Shown one piece after another: positions 11,681 to 22,500 of a DNA stretch of 64,000 bases. The notes under the pieces are model-generated. The model saw nothing but the letters and a program-made list of their open reading frames with translations. It was not told where the DNA came from and made no database searches. How positions within the stretch are numbered: the first letter of the stretch is position 1; every line of letters starts with the position of its first letter. The stretch lies in assembly GCF_029227915.1 (NCBI RefSeq), contig NC_079887.1, positions 10,106,001 to 10,170,000 of the forward strand. The letters are read 5' to 3'. A program made the position numbers and the translations under genes. This DNA is from Hydractinia symbiolongicarpus (Eukaryota > Cnidaria > Hydrozoa > Anthoathecata > Hydractiniidae).

Positions 11681-13768
11681 TATAGCACAGCAAGAAGAAA
11701 CGTTTACATTATGCTTTCATTATGCGTACCTTTGATAATGCAGAAATGTGTATCTAATTTCCGTCTTACGGTCTGAATAGTGGTGCGATTTAAAGCACTG
11801 AATTTATGTCTTTCCAATATAAATTCAACCCCATAGAAGCAGAAATGACCCCATATGGTAGTTGCGTACCATTTCGTTTAAAAATGGCAATTCTTTGAAG
11901 TTTTGTATCTTTGTAATTGTAATTTTATTTTTTTAGTGCTGCATGTTTGTGTTGATTCCGGCCCTATGTTCTAAAAATATTTCTTAAATCCGAATCTTGT
12001 GTTTTAACAACTTTTGTGTAACAACCATGGAAATCTAAATTTGCCGCTATTACTATTTTTAAATTTTATCTTTTTGTTTTTCAAAATGCATTGAACAAAC
12101 TTTTATTTTTTAATCATATCTCTTTTTTACTATTTTTTATCAAAATTGTGACCGGATTTTGCCCCAGTGCTTTTAACAATGACACGGTAACCGAACTGTA
12201 ACACTTGTGATAACCAACCTCGTTTCCATCTCTTTTATTTCACCCAAGTCACCGGCATAGGAAAGGCAAAAAAGAAAGACCGGAGAAGAAGATTGTTGTT
12301 CTTTCCTGTTTTAAAACGGAGCAGCCTTTATACTAATACGGGTTTTAATAAGAAATAAGACGTGCGTCACACACAGTTTTTCTAATCTTAATTTCTTTTG
12401 ACTTTACTAGGAGACCTGACTCTGTTAGAGATGAAGTATCCGTGCAGTTAGCTTAAAATTATTTTCTCGCCTGTTAACATGGATCTTATAAAATGTGTTT
12501 TGTTTAGAGTTTAGATCGATAGATTGTAGATAGGAATATGTATATTAAAAATAATTTTTAACGGAATTGATATTCCATTTACATAATCTTTTTTACTTGT
12601 TTGCTTGGCGTTCGCCCACTTTTTGGTCAACCTCGTATCAAGTGCAGTGTCAAGCAGGGAAGAACCTGAAACCAAGGAACCAGAGTCCCTAAATGATTAT
12701 TAGTATTGTGTTTTTAGCTTCTTTTTTTATTAGAAACAGAGGTTTTCGCCATGAATTGCATTTTTACCGTTTTGCGCCAATTGTGTCAAATTTCCTCTAA
12801 ATAAGGTATACTTTTATTTACTCAAACTTTTTCAATGCACTGCTAGTGGAGAACCGTCTTTAAGCCTTGCGTTAATGTTACGCATATAGCTAATCTTATT
12901 CTAGCCTCCCGCATCATTTGTTGTTTAGACATAATAATTTATCACCTGAATACACAGAAAACTTAAGGCTGTTTAGTCCTGTCGCCTTGTTAAAAGGAGA
13001 CGGGTAAAGTGGCTCCCTCGTTCTAAAACAACGTGTGTTTGACATTCGTTGCTGGAATGCCTGTTTTTTCCTTATTTTGTATATCTGATGATGGGAAGAA
13101 CTTGTCGTCAATATTGACAGGTCTAAGCGCAGCGCTGGCGAGAGTAAAAAAACAGGGACTATTTGAGAAATGAATTTAATGTTGATTATAAATGTCGCAA
13201 CGAGAATATGAATCTGTGAAGAAAGAAAGAGAGCCTGTCCAGCATTGTGAATTCAAAACAAGCTGCGGCTTAAAGATTTCCGCCAATAGCAATAATCTGA
13301 AAAAGTACTGAACTATAAAGAGGCTGAGTAATATAGGGGAACAAAATCATTGAATATTCTAAAATTTTAAAATTCAATTTTTGATTATTATTGTAACTGT
13401 AAATCATAGCTAACTTAACTTAAATAAACTTTTAAAAGAAAAACAATAAACCTGAAAATTGATGAACAATAAAAACAAAATAAGAACAACGACAAGGCTG
13501 AAAATTTATCTATTTTCTCTTTTTCTCTGAAAAACAACTTGGAAAATATCTTTAAAGGTGGCAGCAATTTTTTTCACATAATCAGTTACGAAAGGTTATT
13601 TTCAGACTAAATATTCTTCTTATTTTTTTTTATAACACACTTGTCACGGTTTTTTTAGCTATAATACATTATCTTTCACCAAAAACATTCAGCCTCAACA
13701 ATTCCTCTTTAAATTAAAATTCATAAATGATTAATTAGTTCTGCGGAATACAGCTTTAGTGTACGTGC
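11681..13768. other. SH2B 3' region and intergenic DNA
   Basis: The first part should be the SH2B 3' untranslated region, but I did not find a convincing polyadenylation signal close to the stop. Around 12950-13130 the text resembles the tail of a retroelement: CTGATGATGGG followed by TGTCGTCAATATTGAC recalls the hammerhead-like motifs described at 43459 and 62290, but in degraded form. Nothing else stands out. Confidence 0.4.
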
Positions 13769-14020
13769 TTGCGAAATTGTGCAAAAGGAAATGACGTAGT
13801 TATTAAAGGGAATCAACGTCTTGCTGAGTTGATAGCAGATAAACGTGGTATACCAACGTCTATCGCTACGACGTTTGTCCGAACGAAAATTTGCTTTTCG
13901 TTACTCCGATCGACATTGCTATGCCTGCGTGGATCAAGATCATTGCGGTGGGATGTTAACATATCTGATATCGACATGTCTTTGACCAACACACTATCGG
14001 AAATAAGGGAATTCCGATAG
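13769..14020 (+). pseudogene. C-terminal remnant of a retroelement-type ORF
   Basis: The frame contains NQRLAELIADKRGIPTS and then FVRTKICFSLLRSTLLCLRG-SRS, followed by DINISDID-like residues and a stop at 14018-14020. The K-x-x-F-S-L-L-R-S-x-L-x-C-L-R-G-S-R pattern recalls the C-terminal end of reverse-transcriptase-related ORFs scattered through cnidarian and fish genomes. That comparison is from memory and the exact family is uncertain. No N-terminal or catalytic part is present upstream, so this is a fragment. The DNA transposon that follows begins eight bases after the stop, so the insertion sits at the end of this remnant. Confidence 0.55.
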
Positions 14021-14021
14021 C

Positions 14022-14027
14022 CGAAAT
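14022..14027. repeat. Left target-site duplication (CGAAAT)
   Basis: CGAAAT directly precedes the left terminal inverted repeat and is repeated exactly at 18691-18696, directly after the right one. An exact 6-bp match at both ends of an exact inverted repeat marks the insertion boundaries. Confidence 0.9.
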
Positions 14028-14087
14028 TACGATGGCCCACAAGGGTCACAGTGCGAGAATTTTTTATACACTGCGCGAGAATTCTAA
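14028..14087 (+). repeat. Left terminal inverted repeat (60 bp)
   Basis: It is identical, base for base, to the reverse complement of 18631-18690. It includes GGGTCACAGTGCGAGAAT and the first GCGCGAGAATTC subterminal motif. Similarity stops abruptly after GAATTCTAA. Further GCGAGAATTT-type motifs follow to about 14125 without exact pairing. Confidence 0.95.
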
Positions 14088-14253
14088 CTGCTGTGCACGA
14101 GAATTTCGAAACTGTGCGCGAGAATTTATATTTGTGTTAGAAAGTTTCTTATGAAAATCAAATTTATGCTATTTTACAGACCTTGGTCTGAAGTTTATCT
14201 GCAGTATCCTGGAACCGAGGTTGAACTCCACCACAGCGCCTCCCATACCATTT

Positions 14254-16633
14254 ATGGAGGATTTATTTAGGTATCTCGGGGTGAGAGCAAAGTTGTTCTG
14301 TTTGTTTTCCAAATTCAAAATGAAGAAGTCAGGAAAGAGGTGAAAGAAGAAATTGAAAGAAGTATTTTGTCAAAACAAGACCAAGACCAAGCTTGTAATG
14401 GAGAATCCAGTGATATCAAGAACGAACAGAAGAGACATGGAAACATCACTACCAGATTAAACACTTTGTTGACAAAGATAACCAAAAAAAGTGTTCGTGC
14501 TGCTGGCAATGCTTCAACAAATAAAAAGGATATTAGAATCCAAGTAAGGTGGATGAGAGAGGTTGGAGGAAATTGGATAAATGTGAAACAAGCAGAGGGA
14601 GGAGGAAGCCGTTTCATTGCTTTAAATCAGGAGAATCAAACTTTCAAACATTTATTGACCAAAAGTCTGGATGTTTATTTTGGTGTGTGTGGAAAGAACT
14701 GTTTCAATGAAGACCGACTAGAAGTAAGTGACTGCAAAACTGGAAGATGTTACCGGTACTACAGTCAACTTACGGGACAGTATTCCAGATTATCTTAAAG
14801 AAAGGGGTTTGTTTCAATCAAAAACATGGTTTGTTTTGAGAACTAGTTTAAATGATAATGGTCCAGAGCTTAAAAATTATTTTGATTATGATTACAATGT
14901 TGATTGTATGTCACTCTCTGATTCTGAGCCTATTACTGCTGCTGGTCCTGCTTTGAAAAGAAAAAATTGTGACACATGCTCGGGCACTTACTTCAGGTTT
15001 TACATCAGATGTAAGCAAGATAAGGAGTTTGAACAGTCATTGCAGAAAGATAGTCAAAAGAATTCATTTGACTCTGAAGGTGGATCAACATCCGAAGAAC
15101 CATCCAATGAAAATATTACTGACAGATCTATCGAAAATTTGCGAGAACAACGTATTAAAGCTTTATCTAGTAATTCACCAAAATTAAACTTGGAGAAGGA
15201 ATGTTTTGTCAGCGAAGTTCATGAAAAAAAGTAAAGTAACTTTTAATATCAGAAGAAGATGTGTATTTAATGATGTTATGCAAAAAATGGAGGTGTTTTT
15301 TTCAGATGCTGAATTGTCTCCTTTCAAGGTAGAATTCACCAGTATGGGTGGTAAGGAAGCTGGTGTAGACACAGGTGGTCCTACTCGTGAGTTAATATCG
15401 CTATTTTATCAAAGCACGATTGGTAAACTTACATATGGCCTTCAAAATAATGAATTTTTCATCCATGATCTGCAAAAGTTAACAGAAGATCAATATATGT
15501 TTTTTGGAAAATTTGTGTCATTATCTTTATTACATGGTTGCAATCCACCATACTTCAGTGCTGGTCTCAGTGGCTTTATAGTGGGTGAGTTCTTTAAAAA
15601 CGAAAACCTATTTTTGCCTTCATGTCATTTTACTGCTTCATGAAATATGTACATTTCGACATTGTTTGGGGGGGGATATGGTTTCAAAGGTTCAGGGTCG
15701 GTGAGTCTAAGGATTAACTAACATGTGATTTCCAAGGTGGCGTTTGGTTTACATTAGTGTTGATGTATTGAAGCTTTATAAAAGGCCTTGTTTGCATGTG
15801 TTTCAGTGAATTATTTGGCAAATTTTGATATTGACTTCTTGTTTATGCCTAAGATTATTTAATCTATTTCAGGGCATAAAGACTGTTTATGTTGCATTGA
15901 TGACATACCCAGCATTGACCTCAAAATTAAACTTGAAAATATCAGATATTGTGATAAAGAAGCAGAATTTCAGTCTCAAGTTCAACGTTTCCATGAACGA
16001 TTTGACTATGGTTACAACAAACCATGTCCGAAACTAGCAGACAAAACTGATTTATTGCAAAAGGTTGCTCACCACATCATAATATCTATGCAATTAGAGG
16101 AAATTCAGCAATTTTTAAAGGGACTTGAAGCTTTTGGTGTTCTTGATCTGCTTAGAAAGCATCCTTTGGAAGCCATGAAGTTATTCACTTACAACCAAGA
16201 TCTTGTTGATCCTGAGGTTATCAAGTCCTGTTTTGATGTAACATATTCGAACGAAAGTGATAAAGCTGCCCTAGAGGAATATATTTTTTACAATTGGAAA
16301 AACTTCCTCGATGAATTGGGTCACGGTAAGTCTATCACTGTTAAAACTTTCACCGTATCTGATGTCGAGAATGAAAAAACAGAAGAGAGTGCTAAATCAG
16401 AGAAAAAACTTTCACTAGGCGATGTTATGATGTTTCTCACAGGCTCTACTGTTGTACCTAATAACGAAAAAATCAAAGTTCTTTTTGATCATATGACTAG
16501 AAAGGGAAGAATCAGTGTTTCGACATGTCAGTATCAGCTCACTTTTCCGGTTGTACCAAGATATACTGGGTCAAAATTTTCTAGAAACATTACCGAAGAT
16601 ATTATTAATTCGCCGGGCTTTGGCATTGTTTAA
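14254..16633 (+). CDS. HECT-domain E3 ubiquitin ligase carried by the transposon (two frame breaks)
   Basis: A HECT N lobe and C lobe are clear: VEFTSMGGKEAGVDTGGPTR at about 15332-15395, then ISLFYQ, then a C lobe with TGSTVVP, GRISVSTCQYQLTFPVVPRY and a C-terminal INSPGFGIV. The Cys in VSTCQYQL sits where HECT ligases carry the thioester cysteine, so catalysis is possible. One intron (15585-15872, GTGAGT donor) joins in phase. An upstream intron (14271-14332) with a start at 14254 is tentative. The frame breaks twice: at the A run 14736-14739 and at the A7 run 15224-15230. Each is consistent with one surplus A, so the copy is mutated, mis-assembled, or slips. The N-terminal 250 residues are charged and unrecognised. 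Family role: transfers ubiquitin from E2 to substrate; substrate unknown. Confidence 0.8.
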
Positions 16634-17044
16634 AAATACTTGTTGTTTGATAAGTATATTTTATCAGTGGTATTCTATTGTTTTTTGAATTAGCATATTT
16701 TTTAAAACATCATTCAGCTTCGCAAATATTGGCCACGACAATGCTTGAATTGTGTTTCTCATAGCCGTTGACACGGGGGGGGGGTGTCTTTTGTTTTGTC
16801 TTCTGTTTTTGTTGTGTTTTAATTCTGAATGACACAGATTTTCTTTCCTCTATTTTGTTCTGTATTTTATTTTTAATGAAGATGAATCAGTGCTTTTTAT
16901 CATTGATAATGGACCATTCTTCTATTTTGTTTTTTATTTTAACTTTTAATACAGCTGTTTCAAATGTATTAAACATTTTGTTTCAAGATTGAAGATTTCA
17001 AGATTACATCTGTATTTTTCAACACCAACTTGTTACATTGTTAT

Positions 17045-18367
17045 CTACATAAATTCTGCTACAGCATCAAGTAAAAGAAAGTATATTTCTAAGGCTTGCT
17101 GAATTGTACTTGGACGTCCATTTGGGTGTCCTTTCATTGCAAGGACTGTGTCTGCAAATTCAATAAACTCAGGCTCGTTGTCTGCAACAGCAATAGCAAA
17201 TGTAGGATCGTTGAATTCGCTGATGTCACTAATGTCAACAAATTTCTTGTATGATTTGCTATTGTATAGCTCTGGTATAAAATGTAAGGTATCTGGACGT
17301 CCGCGTGGTAGGGTTGAACCTCTGCTCGGTGCAATGATATGTTGATTCCAGCGCACCGCCATATCATCTAAATCTTTTCGAATCAAGTGCATGAAACAAA
17401 AACGAGCGCATTGAGCAATCAATACATTGCCACCATCCAAAGAGCCCATCCCAGAAAGCTCTGCAAAGAACTCTCTCCACCACATTGGTCTATCCTTGGC
17501 CAACTGCGACCAAAAACATTCAATCCTTTGATTGTTCGGAGAGGATCCCACGATGAAACTGCCGAGACCAGCATACTCATCCGTGTGATCAGCCCTCATG
17601 CATATCTGAATGGCCTCGATTATGCTGTTCTCGGTCCCGTCATCGCTTCTTATTCTAGTAGGTAGTCTGTTCAACTGGGTTACAGCTTCTAAGAAATAGT
17701 TGGCAACAACTTCTGGTCGTTTATTTGTGGGTCCAACTTCGAGCCAAATTAATCGGCGGGAAAACCCGTCAATACAACCGTGTATACTGAAACCGTAGGG
17801 CTTCAGTTTGTCATGCCCGTCCAAGTGCCATAAAAAATCTGGCCCAGGTACGCTGTAGATTCGGCGCCTCAACCGTTTCTTTGCGCGACTTTCAACTCCT
17901 ACTGGATCCAACTCTCTTAAAATTTCCATGACAGATGATCTTCTGGCTGGTATTCCGTTTGCCTTTATGGCCTTCCACAGCTTTCTGTAGCCTAAAAAAA
18001 GTAAACAACTGTAATAACAGTTTTCACGCCTGGTAGAAAATGCTTGGGAACAAGACATTAAAAAATTTAAGTCCTGTTCGTATACTCATGCTATAATACC
18101 TAGTGACTTTCCACTTTCAGTCAATTCACTTGAAATCGCTTGAATCACTTCCTCTCTGGACTCGTACTGACCAATGCGTCGTCTCAAGCCCATTTTTCTG
18201 AAACTTCTTTTCAATGTTGACAAACTTATGTAAATACTGTGATGAATTGCAAGAAAAGATATTATTTCAAGATTTGTCATGTCTTGAGAGAAGTATTGCG
18301 ATATCAAAGAATCACGATCACTGTTAACACTCACTGAAATGCATGGCAAGTGCGTTGGTATAGGCAT
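17045..18367 (-). CDS. IS3-like DDE integrase/transposase (rve core), intron-containing
   Basis: Two minus-strand exons, 18367-18100 and 17991-17045, join in phase across a 108-bp GT-AG intron and restore SGKSLGYRKLWKAIKANGI, giving 404 residues. The N-terminal part (residues about 20-125) looks like helix-turn-helix DNA-binding modules, and GYRKLWKAIKANGI matches the pre-integrase segment of bacterial IS3 transposases. The catalytic core has D147 in WHLDGHDK, D207 in RSDDGTEN and E247 in NNQRIECFW, with 39 residues between the second Asp and the Glu, which is a complete DDE triad. Its role is cut-and-paste transposition in the nucleus by binding the terminal repeats. The spliceosomal intron excludes bacterial contamination. 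The frame is intact, so the product could still be active. Confidence 0.9.
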
Positions 18368-18519
18368 TATGGCTTCGAGCTATGCTTTCGAAAGTCCATG
18401 CTGTTTCCATTAAAAGAGAAAAAAAGCGCGAAAGAAAATTAATTTTAAAGACCAGATCGATGATATGTAGGCCTGCGATATTTAAAATATTTTTTCGTCC
18501 AGTCTATATAAATTTTCTC

Positions 18520-18630
18520 GCAATATTTGGAAATTCTCGCGCATTGTTGAATATTCTCGCGCAGTGTACAAAAAAATTCTCGCATAGTTTATAAGCTCTC
18601 GCGCAGTGTAGTGGAAAATTCTCGCACATT
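18520..18630. repeat. Subterminal TTCTCGCGCAGTGT repeats at the right end
   Basis: Between the transposase start and the right inverted repeat, a motif of the form (A)TTCTCGC-GCA-GTGT recurs about six times with 18-25 bp spacing. Single-base variants include CTCGCATAGTTTA and CTCGCACATTTTA. Weaker copies in the opposite orientation lie inside the left end. Arrays like this commonly bind transposase in cut-and-paste elements. That function is inferred here. Confidence 0.75.
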
Positions 18631-18690
18631 TTAGAATTCTCGCGCAGTGTATAAAAAATTCTCGCACTGTGACCCTTGTGGGCCATCGTA
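18631..18690 (-). repeat. Right terminal inverted repeat (60 bp)
   Basis: It is the exact reverse complement of 14028-14087 and ends ...CCCTTGTGGGCCATCGTA. It is followed at once by the duplicated target CGAAAT at 18691-18696. Confidence 0.95.
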
Positions 18691-18696
18691 CGAAAT

Positions 18697-19568
18697 AGTA
18701 TTATATATATATTATATATTTTGAGCGGCGGTCTCTCGCTATAGAAATAGACCAAAACAAAATTATATAAAATAATGTATGTTTGAATTTTCAAGGTATC
18801 AAGCCGAATAAACGGATGATACTATGTAATTTTATAATTTCTAAATATAATAAAAAAAAAAAAAAAAAATAAAGTTATTAAAGGGAAACGGTAATAACAC
18901 TAAAGATGGCGCATTATAAGACGATCTTCATTATGCTACACTGCACACGAGCTTGAACTTTCGATAGCATATAAACTTTAAAATAAAGTATTGTTCATTG
19001 GATAAAAAACAATTTGTTGCACTGTTAGGATTCTTATTTATTGGCTTAAAAGACATTTTAGCCTCTTTCTCAAAAAAAATCGGTTAAAGCGAGGATTTGG
19101 GCCTTTAGCCTGGATAAATTTCAGGCGTCCAGCCTAGCTGCGCTGTCTTTATCTATCTATCTCCTCACGCGATTTTAAAGATTTTGCCCTCGCTGGCAGA
19201 AATCAATAATTTTCTCGCGACATGCTAAGGGTTAAGGGTCTACTATAGCAATCAAGCATAGCGTACATACATTTAAATATAAAATTCCAATCAGGCCAAT
19301 AAAATTAAATCAAGGGGTTTTGAATTTAGTTTTCTTCCCAGCAGGAATTTTTCCCTTTTTACTATGTGGTCCCTGGGGATACAAGAGGGGGTGCAGGAAG
19401 AGAGGGGCGAGAGATAAGTTAACTCAATAGTGGTGTACTACGCCTGAAAGATGGTGGTTGTAAACGTTGGAAAAGCGAAGCGCGAAGAAACGAAACAGAC
19501 TGGATTAATGACAGAGAAACAGAAAACCTCTACCTATATCGCTATTTAGCTAGCTAAAAGTAACCGGA
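18697..19568. other. Intergenic region upstream of CD2BP2
   Basis: AT-rich DNA with an (AT)n stretch near 18702-18720, a poly-A run near 18852-18870 and no open frame of note. The 5' leader of CD2BP2 probably lies in the last 100-150 bases, but no promoter motif is obvious. Confidence 0.4.
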
Positions 19569-22500
19569 ATGACAAAAAGGAAAGTTACATTCAAGGAGGA
19601 AGATCAAGATGCTGTTTATGAAGATTCAAGTGAACCAAAAGCAAGGCGTTTTAAGGTTATTTTTGTAGCTATTTTTACAATTTTTATGTGCCAATTCGGC
19701 GATTCAGTTTGACATCATAACAATTTTTTTGGAGGTGAAAAGTTTCCGTATTTTAGGTGAAGATAGTGCAGAGCTGGACATATTGTGGAGTTTTAAGAAC
19801 AATGTTAGGAAGTTTGAGCAAAGATAATTTTTTGAAGCAAAATCTAGCTAGATGATGGCTAAGCATCTGTTCCGTACGATGTCATTCACTGTACGAAGTT
19901 GGTTCGAGTCAGAAAAATTCAAGTTAAAAAATGAGGTTAATCAAACCTCGTACACAGTTATCCCAGTTGTAAGAAGTTGGTATTGTTAAAAAAAATCAAG
20001 TTAAGTAGAAGAAGTGGAGTAGTAGGCCCAACCTAGTACACGGTTATCTCAGTTGTACGAAGTTGGTATTGTTCATAAAAATTAAAGTTGAGTAGGAGAA
20101 ATGACGTTGGCCCAACCTCGTACACGGTTATTTAAGTTGTACGAAGTTAGTATTGTTAAAGAAAATTCCACCTAAGTAGAAGAAGTGAAGTAGGCCCAAC
20201 CTTGTACAAAGTTATCTCAGTTGTATGAAGTTGGTTCGAATCAGAAAAATTCAAATAAATTAGAAGAAGTTAAATAGGCCCAACCTCGTATATAGTATTT
20301 GAAGTCGTACGAAGTTGGAATGGATAAAAAGAATCTAGTTTTCGGTGGGAGCAATGACGTTGCCCAACCTCGTACACAGTTATTTAGGTTGTACGAAGTT
20401 GGTACAATCATTAAATAATAATGGTCAAAAATTAACGTTTAGAGAATATTTAAGATATTACATATAGGGCTTATACAAACCCAGGGTCTGTTTGTGCCGT
20501 ACATGTGACAAATGACCATAATGGTGCACGAACATACCTGTACTTATCAGGACCAGCTGATAGTTTTTTATCATAGCCGTTAACAAGTTTCAAAGGTAGA
20601 TTTAAACACTGGCCGTATATGGCGTATATGGCGAACCCACTCTAGTTAAAAAAAAATCAAAATTATTGTACAGAAATATTGTAGCTAGCTAGCGTATACT
20701 GACAAAATTCCTTGAACGTCTATCTGGATGTTACATGCAAGGTTAAGTTTAAAAGGTTTATTATAACCTTAGTTTGCACAGAAGTTGTAATTATTTGTTT
20801 ATATGCAGGAAAATCATTCGTTGGATAGTGATGATGAGGCTGAACAAAAAAGCAATGAAGCCGAAGATGAGGATATTTTAGATGAAGATGATATTGAAGG
20901 ACAGGAAGAAGAAACCATCAGGAATGATGAAGGGATCACAGTTACTCCGTTCAACTTGAGGGATGAGCTTGAAGAAGGTAGTTTGAATTTTGATTGGACA
21001 GTTTTAACCAGTTTGGTTATTTTCCCCTTATTTTATCTAAGGTATCTGGTACATATGAAATAGTGATATGAGCTTTAAAGCATGAAAATGACAAATGTAT
21101 AGTTCACAGCATGTGATGAATATTACCATTGGAAATAATATATACAAACTTTCTTAAATATATACAAACTTTTTATAATAATTACAATTTCCTTCTTTGT
21201 TATTATTCTTGTTATTGATAACATGCACATAGCTTCATATATTGAAAATTTTAATTGATAAATTCGTCCTGGTAACGCTAATGTTTATTATATTTCCTGC
21301 GTAAATACGTTGTGTCCTACCATAAGAAAAGGGTGTGTGGTGAAAAACGACCACCCAGGAGGAGAACTGTGTCCCAATTATTAGAGTTCGTGCGTAGAAA
21401 ATCTTTAATTTAAGCTTGTTTTAAAACCTTAACAAAACCTGGAAAAAAAGGCAAAACTTGTAGTGGGAAGGTTAAACCAAGTTTGTGGTTTCTAATGATC
21501 TACAATGGATTTGCTACTGTAATCAGGATATATAATATATCGTTTATCAACTTTCATTTACATATTGTTTTGAATTAGACAAACTGGCATTGTATTGTTT
21601 CGCAAAGGCATAAAATTTTTTCAGAAAAAATGATTTTAGGAAAGAAACGTACAACCTTACAAATAATATTTGGGAAATTGTTTTTAAGCTCTTTCTCGAA
21701 GGTGGTATAAACAGCACCACTTGGCCAGTACTCTGCAGCGGACAGCAGAAGTTATACTTTGGCAGGTGTTAAGGTTAAGTAACCAACGATGAAAATGCGC
21801 TAGCTGCACTTTCTACGCATTATCACACAACCAGTTCCAAAACCTGGAAAGGAATTAAGGCGTTGTGACGTTAGCAAAAATTAGTACTGTTTATTATTTT
21901 AAGTCTAACCAAATAGCGAAATATCCCAATTCCCAAGTTCGCTGCTAACGTAAAAGTAAATTAATGGGTGTTACTTAGATGGAAACAGCGTTTTTCATTG
22001 CTTGTAGTTGCAATCTTTGAAATTTCACCCTCTTTACTGATATATATTGTCTGGAGTTGTAGTATTTGTAAAAAAATAATGAATAAATTCGTAAAAATTT
22101 AATTTCCCTGTTGCTTTCTGCCAAATTTTAAATAAACTGATGCAATCCCACATTCCAATACAACAACGCACATCCTTTTTGCTTTTTTAGGTCATTTCGA
22201 TGCCCAAGGGAATTACATTGCAAATAAAACTGATGAGAATGTTACTGACGAGTGGCTAGATTCGGTGGACTGGAACAAAGTAAAATATGTATCACGTGAC
22301 CAAGATAAACCAATGGAGGAGGATGAACCAGCGTTAGATGTTATGAATGTTAAAACTCAAATGGTAGCTTTAATGAAGCCAGGTATGTTACTATCTTAAC
22401 CTACTCCAAGTATGAAGTTTGATGCCAAAAATTTTTCTCTTAACGTCTTTGACAGAGTTTATATGTGAAAGAAGACGTACAATGAAGCCTCATTAGTCTG

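Larger units (their letters stand above)
14028..18690. mobile_element. Complete IS3-like (IS3EU-type) DNA transposon carrying a HECT ligase gene
   Basis: This 4663-bp element is bounded by perfect 60-bp inverted repeats (14028-14087 and 18631-18690, outer end TACGATGGCCCACAAGGG) and by the 6-bp duplication CGAAAT. It holds two convergent genes: a HECT-type E3 ubiquitin ligase on plus (about 14254-16633) and a DDE integrase-type transposase on minus (17045-18367), about 410 bp apart. Subterminal copies of TTCTCGCGCAGTGT lie inside both ends (left to about 14125, right from about 18525) and may be transposase-binding sites. The transposase resembles bacterial IS3-family integrases and so fits the eukaryotic IS3EU superfamily. 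The exact repeats and the intact transposase frame suggest recent insertion. The superfamily name is from family knowledge, while the boundaries are seen directly. Confidence 0.9.

Noticed and set aside
14725-14747. A 23-base micro-intron explaining the first HECT frame break
   Set aside because: GTAAGT ... AG is present, but removing 23 bases does not restore the frame. One surplus A in the run at 14736-14739 does.
17387-17665. A 92-residue plus-strand frame inside the transposase
   Set aside because: It is a shadow of the transposase coding sequence on the other strand.
14028-18690. Bacterial contamination carrying an IS3 insertion sequence
   Set aside because: Both genes contain spliceosomal introns, base composition matches the surroundings, and the element is inserted with a target duplication in animal DNA.
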